A stretch of DNA of 64,000 bases from Clostridia bacterium (GCA_017399405.1 JAFQCT010000017.1:62001-126000), one strand, 5' to 3'; shown: positions 33,685 through 44,723, numbered from the stretch's first letter. Numbers and translations are program-made. Notes: a model not told the origin generated them from the letters alone.

Positions 33685-35634
33685 TTATCTTACTTTCTCA
33701 TCAATTTCTTTCTTAAGCATAGCAACAAAATCATCAAAGCTCATTGAACCAATGTCACCTTGACCGCGTTTGCTTACTGATACTGTGCCGTCTTCAACTT
33801 CTTTGTCACCAACAATAATCCAATATGGAAGTTTTTGAAGTCTTGATTCACGAATCTTGTAACCTGTCTTTTCACTTCTGTCATCAACAGTAACACGCAT
33901 ACCCATCTTTTCAAGTTCTTTTTTGATTTCAAAAGCCTTGTCGTGATGACGGTCAGCAATAGGAAGAATTCTTACCTGTTCAGGAGCAAGCCAGAGTGGG
34001 AATGCACCTGCATATTTTTCAATAAGAAGAGCAAGTGTACGCTCATAACAACCAATTGATGTTCTGTGAATAATGTATGGATTTTTCTTTGTGCCGTCTT
34101 TGTCTGTGTATTCCATACCGAACTTTTCAGCAAGAAGTTGGTCAACTTGAATTGTGATAAGAGTATCTTCTTTGCCAAATACATTTTTAATTTGAATGTC
34201 AAGTTTAGGACCATAGAAAGCAGCTTCACCGATACCAACTTTGTATTCAATTCCAAGGTGGTCAAGGATTTTACCCATAATGCCTTGTGCTTCATCCCAT
34301 TGTTCAGGAGTACCGATGTATTTTTCTGTGTCTGCAGGGTCCCATTGTGAGAAACGATATGAAACATCTTCGTAAAGACCAAGAGTTTTAAGCATATAAA
34401 TAGCAAGTTCAAGACAACCTCTGAATTCGTCTTCAAGCTGTTCAGGAGTACACATTAAGTGACCTTCTGAAATTGTGAACTGACGAACACGGATAAGACC
34501 GTGCATTTCACCTGATGCTTCATTACGGAAAAGAGTTGATGTCTCATTGTAACGAAGTGGTAAATCTCTGTATGAACGAGGACGGTTAAGATATGCTTGA
34601 TATTGGAATGGACAAGTCATAGGACGAAGTGCAAATACTTCTTCTCCTTCTTCCTCTTTTGCAGGGTCGCCAAGTACAAACATACCGTCAAGATAGTGGT
34701 CCCAGTGACCTGAAACTTTGTAAAGGTCACTTTTTGCCATAAATGGTGTTTTTGTAAGCAACCAACCGCGTCTTTGCTCTTCATCTTCAACAAATCTTTG
34801 AAGAAGTTGAATAATTCTTGCACCCTTAGGGAGCATAATAGGAAGACCTTGACCAATAAGCTCACTTGTTGTAAAGAGTTCAAGTTCACGACCAAGTTTA
34901 TTGTGGTCGCGTTTTCTTGCTTCTTCAAGTTGTGCTAAATGCTCGTCAAGTGCAGACTGTTTTGGGAATGCAGTTGCATAAATTCTCTGGAGCATCTTGT
35001 TCTTTTCGTTACCTCTCCAGTAAGCACCTGTGCAAGATGTAAGTTTGAATGCTTTAACCGCACCTGTTGACATAAGGTGAGGACCTGCACAAAGTTCTGT
35101 AAATTCGCCTTGCTTGTAGAATGAAATAGGCTCGCCCTTGTCAGCGTGTTCGTTAATAAGTTCTACCTTGTAGATTTCGCCTTTTTCTTCCATCATAGCG
35201 AGTGCATCGGCAGGGGATAACTCGAACTTTTCAAGAGGTAAATCCTCTTTAACGATTTTCTTCATCTCTGCCTCAATTTTTTCGAGAATTTCAGGTGTAA
35301 ATGAAACCTCTGAATCAAAATCGTAGTAGAAACCATTGTCAACTGATGGTCCAATAGCAAGTTTTGTGTCAGGGTAAAGTCTTTTAACTGCCTGTGCCAT
35401 AATGTGAGATGCAGTATGCCAAAAAGTCTTTTTACCCTCAATTTCATCAAATGTTACGATTTCAAGAGCACAGTCTTCATTGACTGCAGTTCTTAAATCA
35501 CAGTAATTTCCGTTGATTTTACCACCACAAGCAGATTTGTATAAACCCATACCGATAGATTTAGCAATCTCTGCAATAGTAGTACCGTTATCATATTCCT
35601 TGATAACATCGCCTTTAAGTGTTACCTTAATCAT
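33685..35634 (-). CDS. thrS: Threonyl-tRNA synthetase
   Basis: This class II synthetase charges tRNA-Thr. The 649 residues contain the TGS domain (about 1-60), the editing domain (HTASHIMAQAVKRLYP and the HADKGEP region), the catalytic core with zinc ligands (ALRPMTCPFQYQAY) and motif 2 (RYNETSTLFRNEASGEMHGLIRVR), and the C-terminal anticodon-binding domain. Start ATG 35634 has AAGGAGA upstream; a longer in-frame start lies in the leader repeat. A T-box riboswitch controls it, and a repeat element lies between that T-box and the start. Confidence 0.97.
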   Translation of the reverse strand: MIKVTLKGDVIKEYDNGTTIAEIAKSIGMGLYKSACGGKINGNYCDLRTAVNEDCALEIVTFDEIEGKKTFWHTASHIMAQAVKRLYPDTKLAIGPSVDNGFYYDFDSEVSFTPEILEKIEAEMKKIVKEDLPLEKFELSPADALAMMEEKGEIYKVELINEHADKGEPISFYKQGEFTELCAGPHLMSTGAVKAFKLTSCTGAYWRGNEKNKMLQRIYATAFPKQSALDEHLAQLEEARKRDHNKLGRELELFTTSELIGQGLPIMLPKGARIIQLLQRFVEDEEQRRGWLLTKTPFMAKSDLYKVSGHWDHYLDGMFVLGDPAKEEEGEEVFALRPMTCPFQYQAYLNRPRSYRDLPLRYNETSTLFRNEASGEMHGLIRVRQFTISEGHLMCTPEQLEDEFRGCLELAIYMLKTLGLYEDVSYRFSQWDPADTEKYIGTPEQWDEAQGIMGKILDHLGIEYKVGIGEAAFYGPKLDIQIKNVFGKEDTLITIQVDQLLAEKFGMEYTDKDGTKKNPYIIHRTSIGCYERTLALLIEKYAGAFPLWLAPEQVRILPIADRHHDKAFEIKKELEKMGMRVTVDDRSEKTGYKIRESRLQKLPYWIIVGDKEVEDGTVSVSKRGQGDIGSMSFDDFVAMLKKEIDEKVR

Positions 35635-35667
35635 AGTAATATATCTCCTTTTAATTATATACTTTAT

Positions 35668-35748
35668 TGTAGGGGGATAACTTGGCTCCACCCTTGAGGG
35701 GGAGCTGTCTGCGAAGCAGACTGAGGGGGGTATCTCTGCATCCTACAA
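35668..35748. repeat. Palindromic repeat C, copy 2, inside the thrS leader
   Basis: The element is bounded by TTGTAGG / CCTACAA and contains GGCTCCACCC...GGGGGAGC and GTCTGC-GAA-GCAGAC hairpins. It ends in a CTGAGGGG block, as in copy 1. It sits exactly between the T-box terminator and the thrS ribosome binding site. Confidence 0.8.
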
Positions 35749-35749
35749 A

Positions 35750-36005
35750 TAAAAAAGCACTTCATCCCGAAAAAACAGGATGAAATGCTATAAATACAAC
35801 ATTCCACGGTTCCACCCGTATTGCAAAGTATAAAACTTTGCCACTCAAATAACTTTAACGCAGTTAATACGATTGGCTTAACCGAAATTCGTTTTCACCA
35901 ATGCTCGAAAGTGGTCTCAAGATAGTAAATTGATTTCTCACACCAACCGAAATCTCTCTGAAAATTTAGGTTATCCGTCGTTCTTTCTCAACGCTTTATA
36001 AATAT
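35750..36005 (-). ncRNA. T-box riboswitch (threonine)
   Basis: The leader RNA binds uncharged tRNA-Thr and then lets transcription continue into thrS. On the minus strand the T-box sequence ACGGGTGGAACCGTGG (35819-35804) is followed by the terminator AGCATTTCATCCTG / CGGGATGAAGTGCT and a T run ending at 35750. The 5' part holds the stem I features (GAGAGATTTCGG, GTGTGAGAAATC). A plausible specifier codon ACC (Thr) is at 35915-35913. Confidence 0.92.
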
Positions 36006-36012
36006 CGTATAT

Positions 36013-36041
36013 ATTTTATACTCATTTTAATACAATGTCAA
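36013..36041 (-). promoter_or_regulatory. thrS promoter
   Basis: On the minus strand TTGACA (36041-36036), 17-bp spacer and TAAAAT (36018-36013), directly upstream of the T-box. Confidence 0.85.
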
Positions 36042-36062
36042 CACCCAAATTGTAGGGATGAT

Positions 36063-36707
36063 TTAGTGTCCTGCCCCATCTTCAAACTTAATCCCCATAT
36101 CTTCAAATGATTTATCGATTTTCTTTGCAAGGTGTTCAGGGATTTCTGCATACATATAACCTTTTTCTGAACCATACCAATATTGACCTATGTAATATTT
36201 ACCATCAATAGACTTGTACAAATCATCCCAGGGGGAGTAGTATAATCCTTCCAGGTCTTTAATGTGAAATTGCATAGTCCAAAGATATGGTTTGTTTTCA
36301 TTACTGAAAATCAAGTTATTTACTTCAAAATTTTCTGTTTCAGAAAAAGCCAATTTTTCTAACTCGAGAACTTCTTCAGGTGTTAAATCAAGCGTTACAG
36401 CCAAATCATTGCCATAATTAAAAAGTACAACTTTTGAGAGTTTGTCTGAGTGGTAATTTCGGGGCAGTTTATTTATATCATCAACATAAAATATACCACC
36501 ATCGCCAAGTGCTGCTCTGGAAGTGTCAACTAAAACAGACTGACTTTCATCTAATATATAATAATCTTCAAATAAATTGTTTTCCTTTACCTTATATATT
36601 GGATTTGTTGTATTCAAATAGTGCCAATCAATATCTGTGTAAAAATAAATATCAATTGGAAAAGACCAATACTCCAATTTTGTATATGTAGCTAAACTTT
36701 TTTTAGC
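36063..36707 (-). pseudogene. C-terminal (outside) half of a split HAAS-type membrane protein
   Basis: About 204-215 residues of an extracytoplasmic-type domain, rich in Tyr, Asp and Glu, with no start codon or ribosome binding site of its own. The first possible start is a TTG at 36677 without a ribosome binding site. Its frame reads back without a stop through SLATYTKLEYWSFP to the A7 run (plus-strand T at 36698-36704) at the end of the upstream gene. A -1 shift there joins the two into one protein of about 340 residues with the same architecture as the intact neighbour at 37122. It is either a frameshift mutation, an assembly error in a homopolymer, or programmed slippage. Confidence 0.7.
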
Positions 36708-37087
36708 TCAACTGTTTCTTGTGGTAAATTATAATGTTTTGCTAAATCGAGATTATCTTTTGACTCGAAAACACCAAATATAGATACAATCAAAACTAAA
36801 ACAGCAAGAACAGTAGTTGTTTTAATAAACTTCACAAGGTGGAGTGTATCTTTATGAGTCTTTTTTAATTCTTCACCCAATTCTTCGGGACTTCCCATTT
36901 CATTAAGAGACTTTTCGGTTGCGTCTTCTTCGCTCATACCATTATCAATAAAATCGCAGAACATATCGTCAATATGGTTTGAAAGCTCAAAATATATTCT
37001 ATCTTGTAACTTTTTATATTTGATAGGTTTGGTTGCTTTATAAAGATACAACATCTTTTCTTTTGTAAAAGTTTCATAGTTTTTCAT
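36692..37087 (-). CDS. HAAS-type membrane protein, N-terminal half, ends at an A7 frameshift site
   Basis: The 131-residue product has an N-terminal cytoplasmic HAAS/permease-prefix-like helical domain, about residues 1-78. Its motif YKKLQDRIYFELSNHIDDMFCDF closely parallels YKKLHARIYEELSTHIDDMYEDF in the neighbouring gene. One membrane helix follows (about 86-108). Translation then stops two codons after the run CTAAAAAAAGTTTAG. HAAS domains typically occur with PadR regulators, as here. The product could act alone as a truncated anchor, but the downstream frame carries the missing outside domain. Confidence 0.75.
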   Translation of the reverse strand: MKNYETFTKEKMLYLYKATKPIKYKKLQDRIYFELSNHIDDMFCDFIDNGMSEEDATEKSLNEMGSPEELGEELKKTHKDTLHLVKFIKTTTVLAVLVLIVSIFGVFESKDNLDLAKHYNLPQETVELKKV

Positions 37088-37121
37088 AATATCACCAGCT
37101 TGGTTCTAATGTTATAAAACT

Positions 37122-37967
37122 CTATTCAATCACTTCTTTATTTTCATCAAATCTTTCATAGGCAGACCAACGGTAACCATCAGGACAATCAAGTAACACA
37201 TATTCAGGGTTTTCAACTGTACCGTTTTGAGGGATTTCTATGAAATCGCTCCAAGGTCCTCTTGAGTTGTTCTCTCTTAAAATATATTCAACTTTAATAT
37301 ATTTTTCTTTAGGTTTATTGAAATATATAAGCAACACATCGCTTAAACCAAAAGATTCTTCCAAGTCCGCAATGGTATAAGTATCTGTCGAGTGAAAACT
37401 ACCTGTTGACCGTTCAAATCTGTCTTTTATATCTGCACCAAAAAGTTTTGTGGAGTGTATGTGATATATATTGAAGTGTTCACCTTGAGTTTCAGGAATA
37501 TAAATTCTATGAACAACTCCGTTGTGTTCAACCTCTGTAAGAAGTTTTATAGGTTTGCCATCGGTTCTGTTTTCTATAATCCATTGTTCGGCTTCTTTTA
37601 CAGTGAGAGTATGCGAAAAATCTGAAATTTCGCCACCTACAAGCGAAACGGCAACTATGCTTAAATATATAATGGGTAAGGTTAGCACAGTACAAGCAAT
37701 TTTGAATACTCTTGCCCAGAATAATATATTTTTATTAGCTTTTTTAAGTTCTAATCCTAAATAGTGAGGGTGACCCATTTCTTCAAAAACTCTTTTTGTA
37801 ATTTCTTTTTCGTCATCACAAGTACTACTAAAATCCTCATACATATCGTCTATGTGAGTTGAAAGTTCCTCATAAATTCTTGCGTGGAGTTTTTTATAAT
37901 GTATATGATTTAATACTTTACCTATGTAAATGCTTTTTTCAGTATTAAAATCTTTGAGTTCTTTCAT
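37122..37967 (-). CDS. HAAS-domain membrane protein, intact paralogue
   Basis: The 281-residue protein has the HAAS-like cytoplasmic domain (about 1-80), one membrane helix (about 88-115, FKIACTVLTLPIIYLSIVAVSLVG) and an outside domain of about 165 residues with no recognised family. It is 12 bp downstream of the PadR-type regulator and on the same strand. In known systems such proteins are encoded with, and thought to signal through, PadR-like regulators. The function of the outside domain is unknown. The start has AGGTGATAT upstream. Confidence 0.78.
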   Translation of the reverse strand: MKELKDFNTEKSIYIGKVLNHIHYKKLHARIYEELSTHIDDMYEDFSSTCDDEKEITKRVFEEMGHPHYLGLELKKANKNILFWARVFKIACTVLTLPIIYLSIVAVSLVGGEISDFSHTLTVKEAEQWIIENRTDGKPIKLLTEVEHNGVVHRIYIPETQGEHFNIYHIHSTKLFGADIKDRFERSTGSFHSTDTYTIADLEESFGLSDVLLIYFNKPKEKYIKVEYILRENNSRGPWSDFIEIPQNGTVENPEYVLLDCPDGYRWSAYERFDENKEVIE

Positions 37968-37979
37968 AGTTATATCACC

Positions 37980-38306
37980 TCACGCAAAACTTAATACTTT
38001 TCTTGCAGCGGTAGTGAATGTGAAAAATTCTTGCTTTTTATCTGCCAGTTCCTTTCTGCCTTTGTCAGTAATTTTATAGTATCTGCGTTTGCGTGCAGAG
38101 TCAGTGTCTTCAATGTAAGATGTAATAAGTTTTTCATTTTCAAGAGCGTGTAAAACAGGGTAGAGCGAGCCCTCTTTAAGTTCAAAAACATTTTCGCTCT
38201 TGCGTTTTAACTCCTTAATAATCTGATAACCGTACATATCTTGTTGTTCAATAAGTGACAACACCAATAAACTTGTATTACCATGCATTAAATCGTTCTT
38301 TGCCAT
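37980..38306 (-). CDS. PadR-family transcriptional regulator
   Basis: The small winged-helix repressor has 108 residues and begins MAKNDLMHGNTSLLVLSLIEQQDMYGYQI. The Tyr-Gly-Tyr motif, the FELKEGSLYPVLHALENEKLI recognition region and the RKRRYYKITDKGRKEL wing are typical of PadR. I chose ATG at 38306 with TAGGAGGT 6 nt upstream; a longer in-frame start lacks this. It leads the cluster of two HAAS-type membrane proteins and probably controls it. Confidence 0.92.
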   Translation of the reverse strand: MAKNDLMHGNTSLLVLSLIEQQDMYGYQIIKELKRKSENVFELKEGSLYPVLHALENEKLITSYIEDTDSARKRRYYKITDKGRKELADKKQEFFTFTTAARKVLSFA

Positions 38307-38430
38307 AAAAATACCTCCTAAAAACAAATACCTATGTTGCCTATGCATATCTTACCATAGTATTTGTTCTTTGTCAATAATTGTTTAAGAAGTTGGAGTT
38401 TGTCTAACTGTTTTATGTGTTTGTTTTTTT

Positions 38431-38554
38431 GCTCCCTCTGACGAGGGAGCTGTCGAGCGTTAGTGAGACTGAGGGAGAGATACGAGCCGTTAAGTACTTT
38501 ATCTCTCCCTCCGTCAAAATCTTCGATTTTGCCACCTCCCTCGTCAGAGGGAGG
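38431..38554. repeat. Palindromic repeat C, two copies head to head
   Basis: Copy a (38431-38481, GCTCCCTCTGACGAGGGAGC then CTGAGGGAGAGATA) and copy b on the opposite strand (38554-38501, CCTCCCTCTGACGAGGGAGG then GAGGGAGAGAT) face each other. They could fold into one long hairpin. They lie in the 420-bp divergent region between padR and hrcA. Apart from these repeats and the hrcA promoter I see no gene there. Confidence 0.82.
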
Positions 38555-38637
38555 AAAGAGGATGTCTTTCAAACACCCCGACAAACTCCAATTCACCTAA
38601 TTTCTTTCATCTTAACAAATTATTTACAATTATTTCC

Positions 38638-38666
38638 TTGACATTTTTTACAAGATAATGTATATT
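38638..38666 (+). promoter_or_regulatory. Promoter of the hrcA-grpE-dnaK-dnaJ operon
   Basis: TTGACA (38638-38643), 17-bp spacer and TATATT (38661-38666), immediately upstream of the CIRCE element. Confidence 0.85.
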
Positions 38667-38677
38667 ATATAACAGAG

Positions 38678-38704
38678 TTAGCACTCTAACAGCGAGAGTG
38701 CTAA
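38678..38704. promoter_or_regulatory. CIRCE operator (HrcA-binding site)
   Basis: TTAGCACTC-N9-GAGTGCTAA, a perfect match to the CIRCE inverted repeat. HrcA bound here represses the operon until heat shock. Confidence 0.98.
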
Positions 38705-38726
38705 ACCGTACAAAAGGGGTGATGAT

Positions 38727-39755
38727 GTGCAACTTTCAGAGCGTAAAGAAAAAATCCTTGCAGCTATAGTTGAACGCTATATCGCAACGGGTGAGCCTGT
38801 TGGCTCAAAAACTTTGCTTGAGTTTTCATCACTTCCCGTGTCAAGTGCTACAATCCGTAACGAAATGGCAGAACTTTCAAGACTTGGCTTCCTTGACCAG
38901 CCACATACATCAGCAGGCCGAATTCCATCACAGTTAGGCTACCGTTATTATGTAGACCGACTTATGAATCGTTATGAGTTACCAATTCAAGAAAAACGAC
39001 TTATTGAAGCCCGTCTTTCCGACGCAGGCGGTGAGCCACAACAAATTCTTGAACAAGCAGGGCAAGTGCTTGCAGAACTTACAAACTGTGCAGTAGTTTC
39101 AACAACTCCGTCAGATGACAACGCAGTAATCCGCAGAGTTGAACTTGTTCCTCTCGGCACCCATACCGCTATGATGGTTATGCTTTCATCATCGGGTATT
39201 CTTAAAAGTCGAGTTTGCAGAACAGATAGCGAATTAAACCTTGAACTTATAGAAACATTCTATAATATAGTTTCAAAGCATTTTATCGGCAAATCTGCAA
39301 GTGAAGTGAGTATAGCTCTTATTCAAACATTAGCACTTTCACTTGGCAGTAAATCCCTTGCGATTTCACCATTACTTGTAACACTTTCTGATTTAGCACA
39401 ACTTACAGAGCAAACTCAGTTGTTATTAGAAGGTCAGTCAAATCTTCTTAACTATACTGATTATCCTAACGCTTACGAGTTAATGGAGTTTTTACGACGC
39501 GGCGAGCCACTCACAAACTTGTTTTCAGGTCATAAAACTGAAAATGATACAAATGTGCTTATTGGTAAAGAGAATTTTTACAGAGAGTTGCAGGATTCAA
39601 GCCTTATCTTCTCTCATTACTCAGTTGGCGGTAAAGATAGTGGTGCGTTAGGTCTAATTGGACCTACAAGAATAGATTATGCAAGACTTATTCCAAGTCT
39701 TAAATATTTAACTGAAATAGTGGGCAGTATAATGTCCGATACATTGGAGGATTAA
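38727..39755 (+). CDS. hrcA: Heat-inducible transcription repressor HrcA
   Basis: This is the repressor of class I heat-shock genes. The 342 residues have an N-terminal winged helix (RKEKILAAIVERYIATGEPVGSK) with the conserved VSSATIRNEMAELSRLGFLDQPHTSAGR block, and a GAF-like C-terminal domain ending in IGPTRIDYARLIPSL. The start is GTG at 38727 with AAAGGGGTG upstream. The CIRCE element lies 22 bp before it, so the gene is autoregulated. grpE begins 1 bp after the stop. Confidence 0.96.
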   Translation: MQLSERKEKILAAIVERYIATGEPVGSKTLLEFSSLPVSSATIRNEMAELSRLGFLDQPHTSAGRIPSQLGYRYYVDRLMNRYELPIQEKRLIEARLSDAGGEPQQILEQAGQVLAELTNCAVVSTTPSDDNAVIRRVELVPLGTHTAMMVMLSSSGILKSRVCRTDSELNLELIETFYNIVSKHFIGKSASEVSIALIQTLALSLGSKSLAISPLLVTLSDLAQLTEQTQLLLEGQSNLLNYTDYPNAYELMEFLRRGEPLTNLFSGHKTENDTNVLIGKENFYRELQDSSLIFSHYSVGGKDSGALGLIGPTRIDYARLIPSLKYLTEIVGSIMSDTLED

Positions 39756-39756
39756 A

Positions 39757-42164
<2,408 letters not shown>

Positions 42165-42180
42165 TTAAACCCAAAATAAC

Positions 42181-42204
42181 GGGCAGACCTATATGGTCTG
42201 TCCG
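42181..42204 (+). other. Hairpin between dnaK and dnaJ
   Basis: GGGCAGACC / GGTCTGTCC stem with a 5-nt loop and no T run. It is probably an mRNA processing or stabilising structure rather than a full terminator. Confidence 0.6.
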
Positions 42205-42230
42205 TCAATCCCTATTATTTGGAGATACTT

Positions 42231-43379
42231 ATGGCAGAAAAAAGAGATTATTATGAGGTGCTTGGCGTTGATAAGTCTGCATCTGATGATGAAATAAAAA
42301 AAGCGTATCGAAAAGCCGCTAAAAAATATCATCCCGACTTAAACCCTAATAATAAAGAGGCTGAAGAAAAGTTCAAAGAGGCTAATGAAGCTTATGAAAT
42401 ACTTTCTGATAGCGAGAAAAAAGCCCGTTATGACCAATTCGGCCACGCAGGTGTTGACCCTAACTACGGTGCAGGTCAAGGTGGCTACGGTGGTGGCTTT
42501 GGCGGAATGGATTTCGATTTAGGTGACATTTTCGGCTCAATATTCGGCAATGGTTTCGGTGGCGGATTTGGTGGCGGTCGTGCAAATCCAAACGCACCAC
42601 AACGGGGTAGTGATACTCAGGCAAGTGTCACAATTTCATTTGAAGAGGCTGCAAAAGGCTGTGCCCGTTCAATTGATACAATGCGAATTGAAACTTGTGA
42701 CGAATGTCACGGTAACGGTTGTCAAAGTGGTCATTCACCAAAAACTTGTCCTGAATGTAATGGTAGAGGTCAGGTAACAGTTGGGCAGAGAACACCTTTC
42801 GGTGTAATTCAGTCAACAAAACCTTGTTCCCGTTGTAACGGTAGGGGAACAATCATTGAAAACCCTTGTAAAAAGTGTAACGGTGCAGGTCGTGTTCGTA
42901 AGAGTGCAAAACTTGATATCAACATTCCTGCAGGTGTAGACGACAGACAAATCCTTACTGTTCGCGGTCAAGGTAATAAAGGCGTTAACAGTGGTCCTGC
43001 TGGTGACCTTAATATTGTTGTCAATGTACGCCCTCATCCTATTTTTGAGCGTGACGGTTACAATGTGTGGTGTGATGTTCACCTTACATTTATGCAGGTA
43101 ACACTTGGTTGCACAATTCAGGTGCCAACCCTTGACGGTAAAGTTGAATATAATGTTCCTGCAGGCACACAACCGGGTGATGTGTTCAAACTTCGTGGTC
43201 GTGGTATTCAAAGTCGTAGCGGTATGGGTAAAGGTGACCAACTTGTACGTATTATCGTTGATATTCCAAAGAAACTTACAGATAAACAAGAAGAACTTAT
43301 CAAGCAACTTGCAATTGAGTTCAACATTGATAACTTAAACGAAGACAAAAAAGGCTTCTTCGGTAAAAAGAAAAAATAG
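42231..43379 (+). CDS. dnaJ: Co-chaperone DnaJ (Hsp40)
   Basis: DnaJ stimulates DnaK's ATPase and delivers substrates. The 382 residues include the J domain with HPD ([11 protein letters not shown]), a Gly/Phe-rich linker, and four zinc-binding CxxCxGxG repeats ([36 protein letters not shown]). The C-terminal beta domains end in a Lys-rich tail. ATG 42231 follows TTGGAGATACTT. The operon ends at a repeat-A hairpin that carries a T run. Confidence 0.97.
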   Translation: MAEKRDYYEVLGVDKSASDDEIKKAYRKAAKKYHPDLNPNNKEAEEKFKEANEAYEILSDSEKKARYDQFGHAGVDPNYGAGQGGYGGGFGGMDFDLGDIFGSIFGNGFGGGFGGGRANPNAPQRGSDTQASVTISFEEAAKGCARSIDTMRIETCDECHGNGCQSGHSPKTCPECNGRGQVTVGQRTPFGVIQSTKPCSRCNGRGTIIENPCKKCNGAGRVRKSAKLDINIPAGVDDRQILTVRGQGNKGVNSGPAGDLNIVVNVRPHPIFERDGYNVWCDVHLTFMQVTLGCTIQVPTLDGKVEYNVPAGTQPGDVFKLRGRGIQSRSGMGKGDQLVRIIVDIPKKLTDKQEELIKQLAIEFNIDNLNEDKKGFFGKKKK

Positions 43380-43389
43380 TATATAATGG

Positions 43390-43420
43390 TAGGGCGGGGT
43401 CTTGACCCCGCCGTTTTTTA
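43390..43420 (+). terminator. Repeat A copy 2 acting as dnaJ terminator
   Basis: The same 23 bp as 11843-11865 (GGCGGGGTC-TT-GACCCCGCC) but here followed by GTTTTTTA, making an intrinsic terminator 10 bp after the dnaJ stop. Confidence 0.85.
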
Positions 43421-43475
43421 TCATAATATCTTGCAAAATAAAATAAATAATAGTAATATGTACTCAGGTGATATT

Positions 43476-44144
43476 ATGAGCAGATTAGATTCAATAAAAC
43501 TTGTAGATTATTCAAGAAAAGAAGATTGGGTAAATTCCATAACACATATGCTCGGTGCAGTATTTGCAATTATTGTGCTTATTTTGTGCATCAGTCGTGG
43601 AGCTTCACTTGGTCGCACCGATTATATATTGTTAAGCATTGTCTATGGAATAACAATGCTTACAGTTTTTATCTGCTCATCAGTTTATCACGGATTAAGA
43701 CCAAATAAAGCGAAAAAAGTAATGCGTGTAGTTGACCATGCAATGATAAACTTTATGATTGTCGGCACAATTACTCCCTATATGATATTGGCGGTAGCAC
43801 CAATCAAACCCGTAATGGCTTATGGCTTGCTTATTGCTTGTTGGGTAGCAGCTGTTTCAGCAGTAGTAATCACATTTGTCTCATTCAACAAAACAAAAAC
43901 AATACAAATGATATTGTATATGGCAATTGGTTGGTCGTCATTTATGACAGTATTTGTGTTGTGGAAACACTTTACACCAACCGCAATAATTCTTATGATT
44001 GCAGGTGGTATTGCATATACGTTAGGAGCAATCCTTTACGGAATAGGCAAAAAGAAAAAGTATATCCACGCCGTATTCCATATTTTCATAATCCTTGGTG
44101 CATTTCTCCATTTTCTTGGATTATATTTATATGTATTCATTTAA
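43476..44144 (+). CDS. Hemolysin III / TrhA (PAQR-like) membrane protein
   Basis: The seven-helix membrane protein of the YqfA/hemolysin III family is related to adiponectin receptors. The 222 residues carry SITHMLGAVFAI near residue 23, SSVYHGLRP after the third helix, and the conserved metal-ligand type motif HAVFHIFIILGAFLHFLGLY near the C terminus. In other bacteria the family is linked to membrane-lipid homeostasis. I chose ATG 43476 behind AGGTGA; earlier in-frame starts read through repeat A. Repeat A lies upstream and repeat B directly after its stop. Confidence 0.92.
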   Translation: MSRLDSIKLVDYSRKEDWVNSITHMLGAVFAIIVLILCISRGASLGRTDYILLSIVYGITMLTVFICSSVYHGLRPNKAKKVMRVVDHAMINFMIVGTITPYMILAVAPIKPVMAYGLLIACWVAAVSAVVITFVSFNKTKTIQMILYMAIGWSSFMTVFVLWKHFTPTAIILMIAGGIAYTLGAILYGIGKKKKYIHAVFHIFIILGAFLHFLGLYLYVFI

Positions 44145-44145
44145 C

Positions 44146-44172
44146 GCGTAGTGGCAGGCTTCCACGCCTGCA
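44146..44172. repeat. Palindromic repeat B, copy 2
   Basis: Identical to 11871-11897. It begins 1 bp after the hemolysin III stop codon. Confidence 0.9.
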
Positions 44173-44177
44173 AAAAC

Positions 44178-44216
44178 AACAGCGTGATAACCCAATCGGC
44201 TATCACGCTGTTTTTA
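44178..44216. terminator. Bidirectional terminator between hemolysin III gene and queT
   Basis: AACAGCGTGATA / TATCACGCTGTT with T runs on both sides, between convergent genes. Confidence 0.9.
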
Positions 44217-44723
44217 TAACTTCTTATCCAATTTCAATCTCTTTATAACTTTATACAACGGTATTCCAAGCCCATAACACATTACAAGTTCCCCAAATCC
44301 AACTTGAAAAGCAGAAATTAAAAAAGCCTTAAATGCAAATCCCTCAGGCATAAATAATGTAATTTCAAGTCCTACAATAATTGCATTTGAAATTACAGGG
44401 AACAATGCTGAAAGCAGTGGCAAATCCTTAAACTTAATGTTTCGTGTCTTATACGATAACACCGCCGCAACAAGCGTTGCAAGTGTACCGCATACAATAT
44501 CAACTAACCCATAAGGACTTGTAATGTTACCTAAAAAGCAACCTATTGTAAGTCCGGGGATTGAAGCAGGGGAGAATACTGCAAGAATTGTAAGTGCTTC
44601 CGAAAATCTGAATTGAATTCCACCGTAAGCCACATTAAGTATTGCTGCAAAATAGGTAAGTCCCGCGTAAATTGCCGCAATAACTGCCGATTTCACCACA
44701 AAATCCGTTTTTCTCTTATTCAT
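44214..44723 (-). CDS. queT: QueT-type transporter (queuosine precursor)
   Basis: This is the substrate-specific (S) component of an ECF-type importer for a queuosine precursor, probably preQ1 or preQ0. The 169 residues have about five membrane helices. The family core is IAAIYAGLTYFAAILNVAYGGIQFRFSEALTILA and GCFLGNITSPYGLVDIVCGTLATL. No queuosine biosynthesis genes are in the window, consistent with salvage. I chose ATG 44723, 8 nt after GGAG; a GTG at 44732 overlaps the ribosome binding site. The leader contains a candidate riboswitch. Confidence 0.93.
   Translation of the reverse strand: MNKRKTDFVVKSAVIAAIYAGLTYFAAILNVAYGGIQFRFSEALTILAVFSPASIPGLTIGCFLGNITSPYGLVDIVCGTLATLVAAVLSYKTRNIKFKDLPLLSALFPVISNAIIVGLEITLFMPEGFAFKAFLISAFQVGFGELVMCYGLGIPLYKVIKRLKLDKKL

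Noticed and set aside
42181-42204. Hairpin between dnaK and dnaJ as a terminator
   Set aside because: It has no T run, and dnaJ lacks a promoter of its own, so termination there is unlikely.
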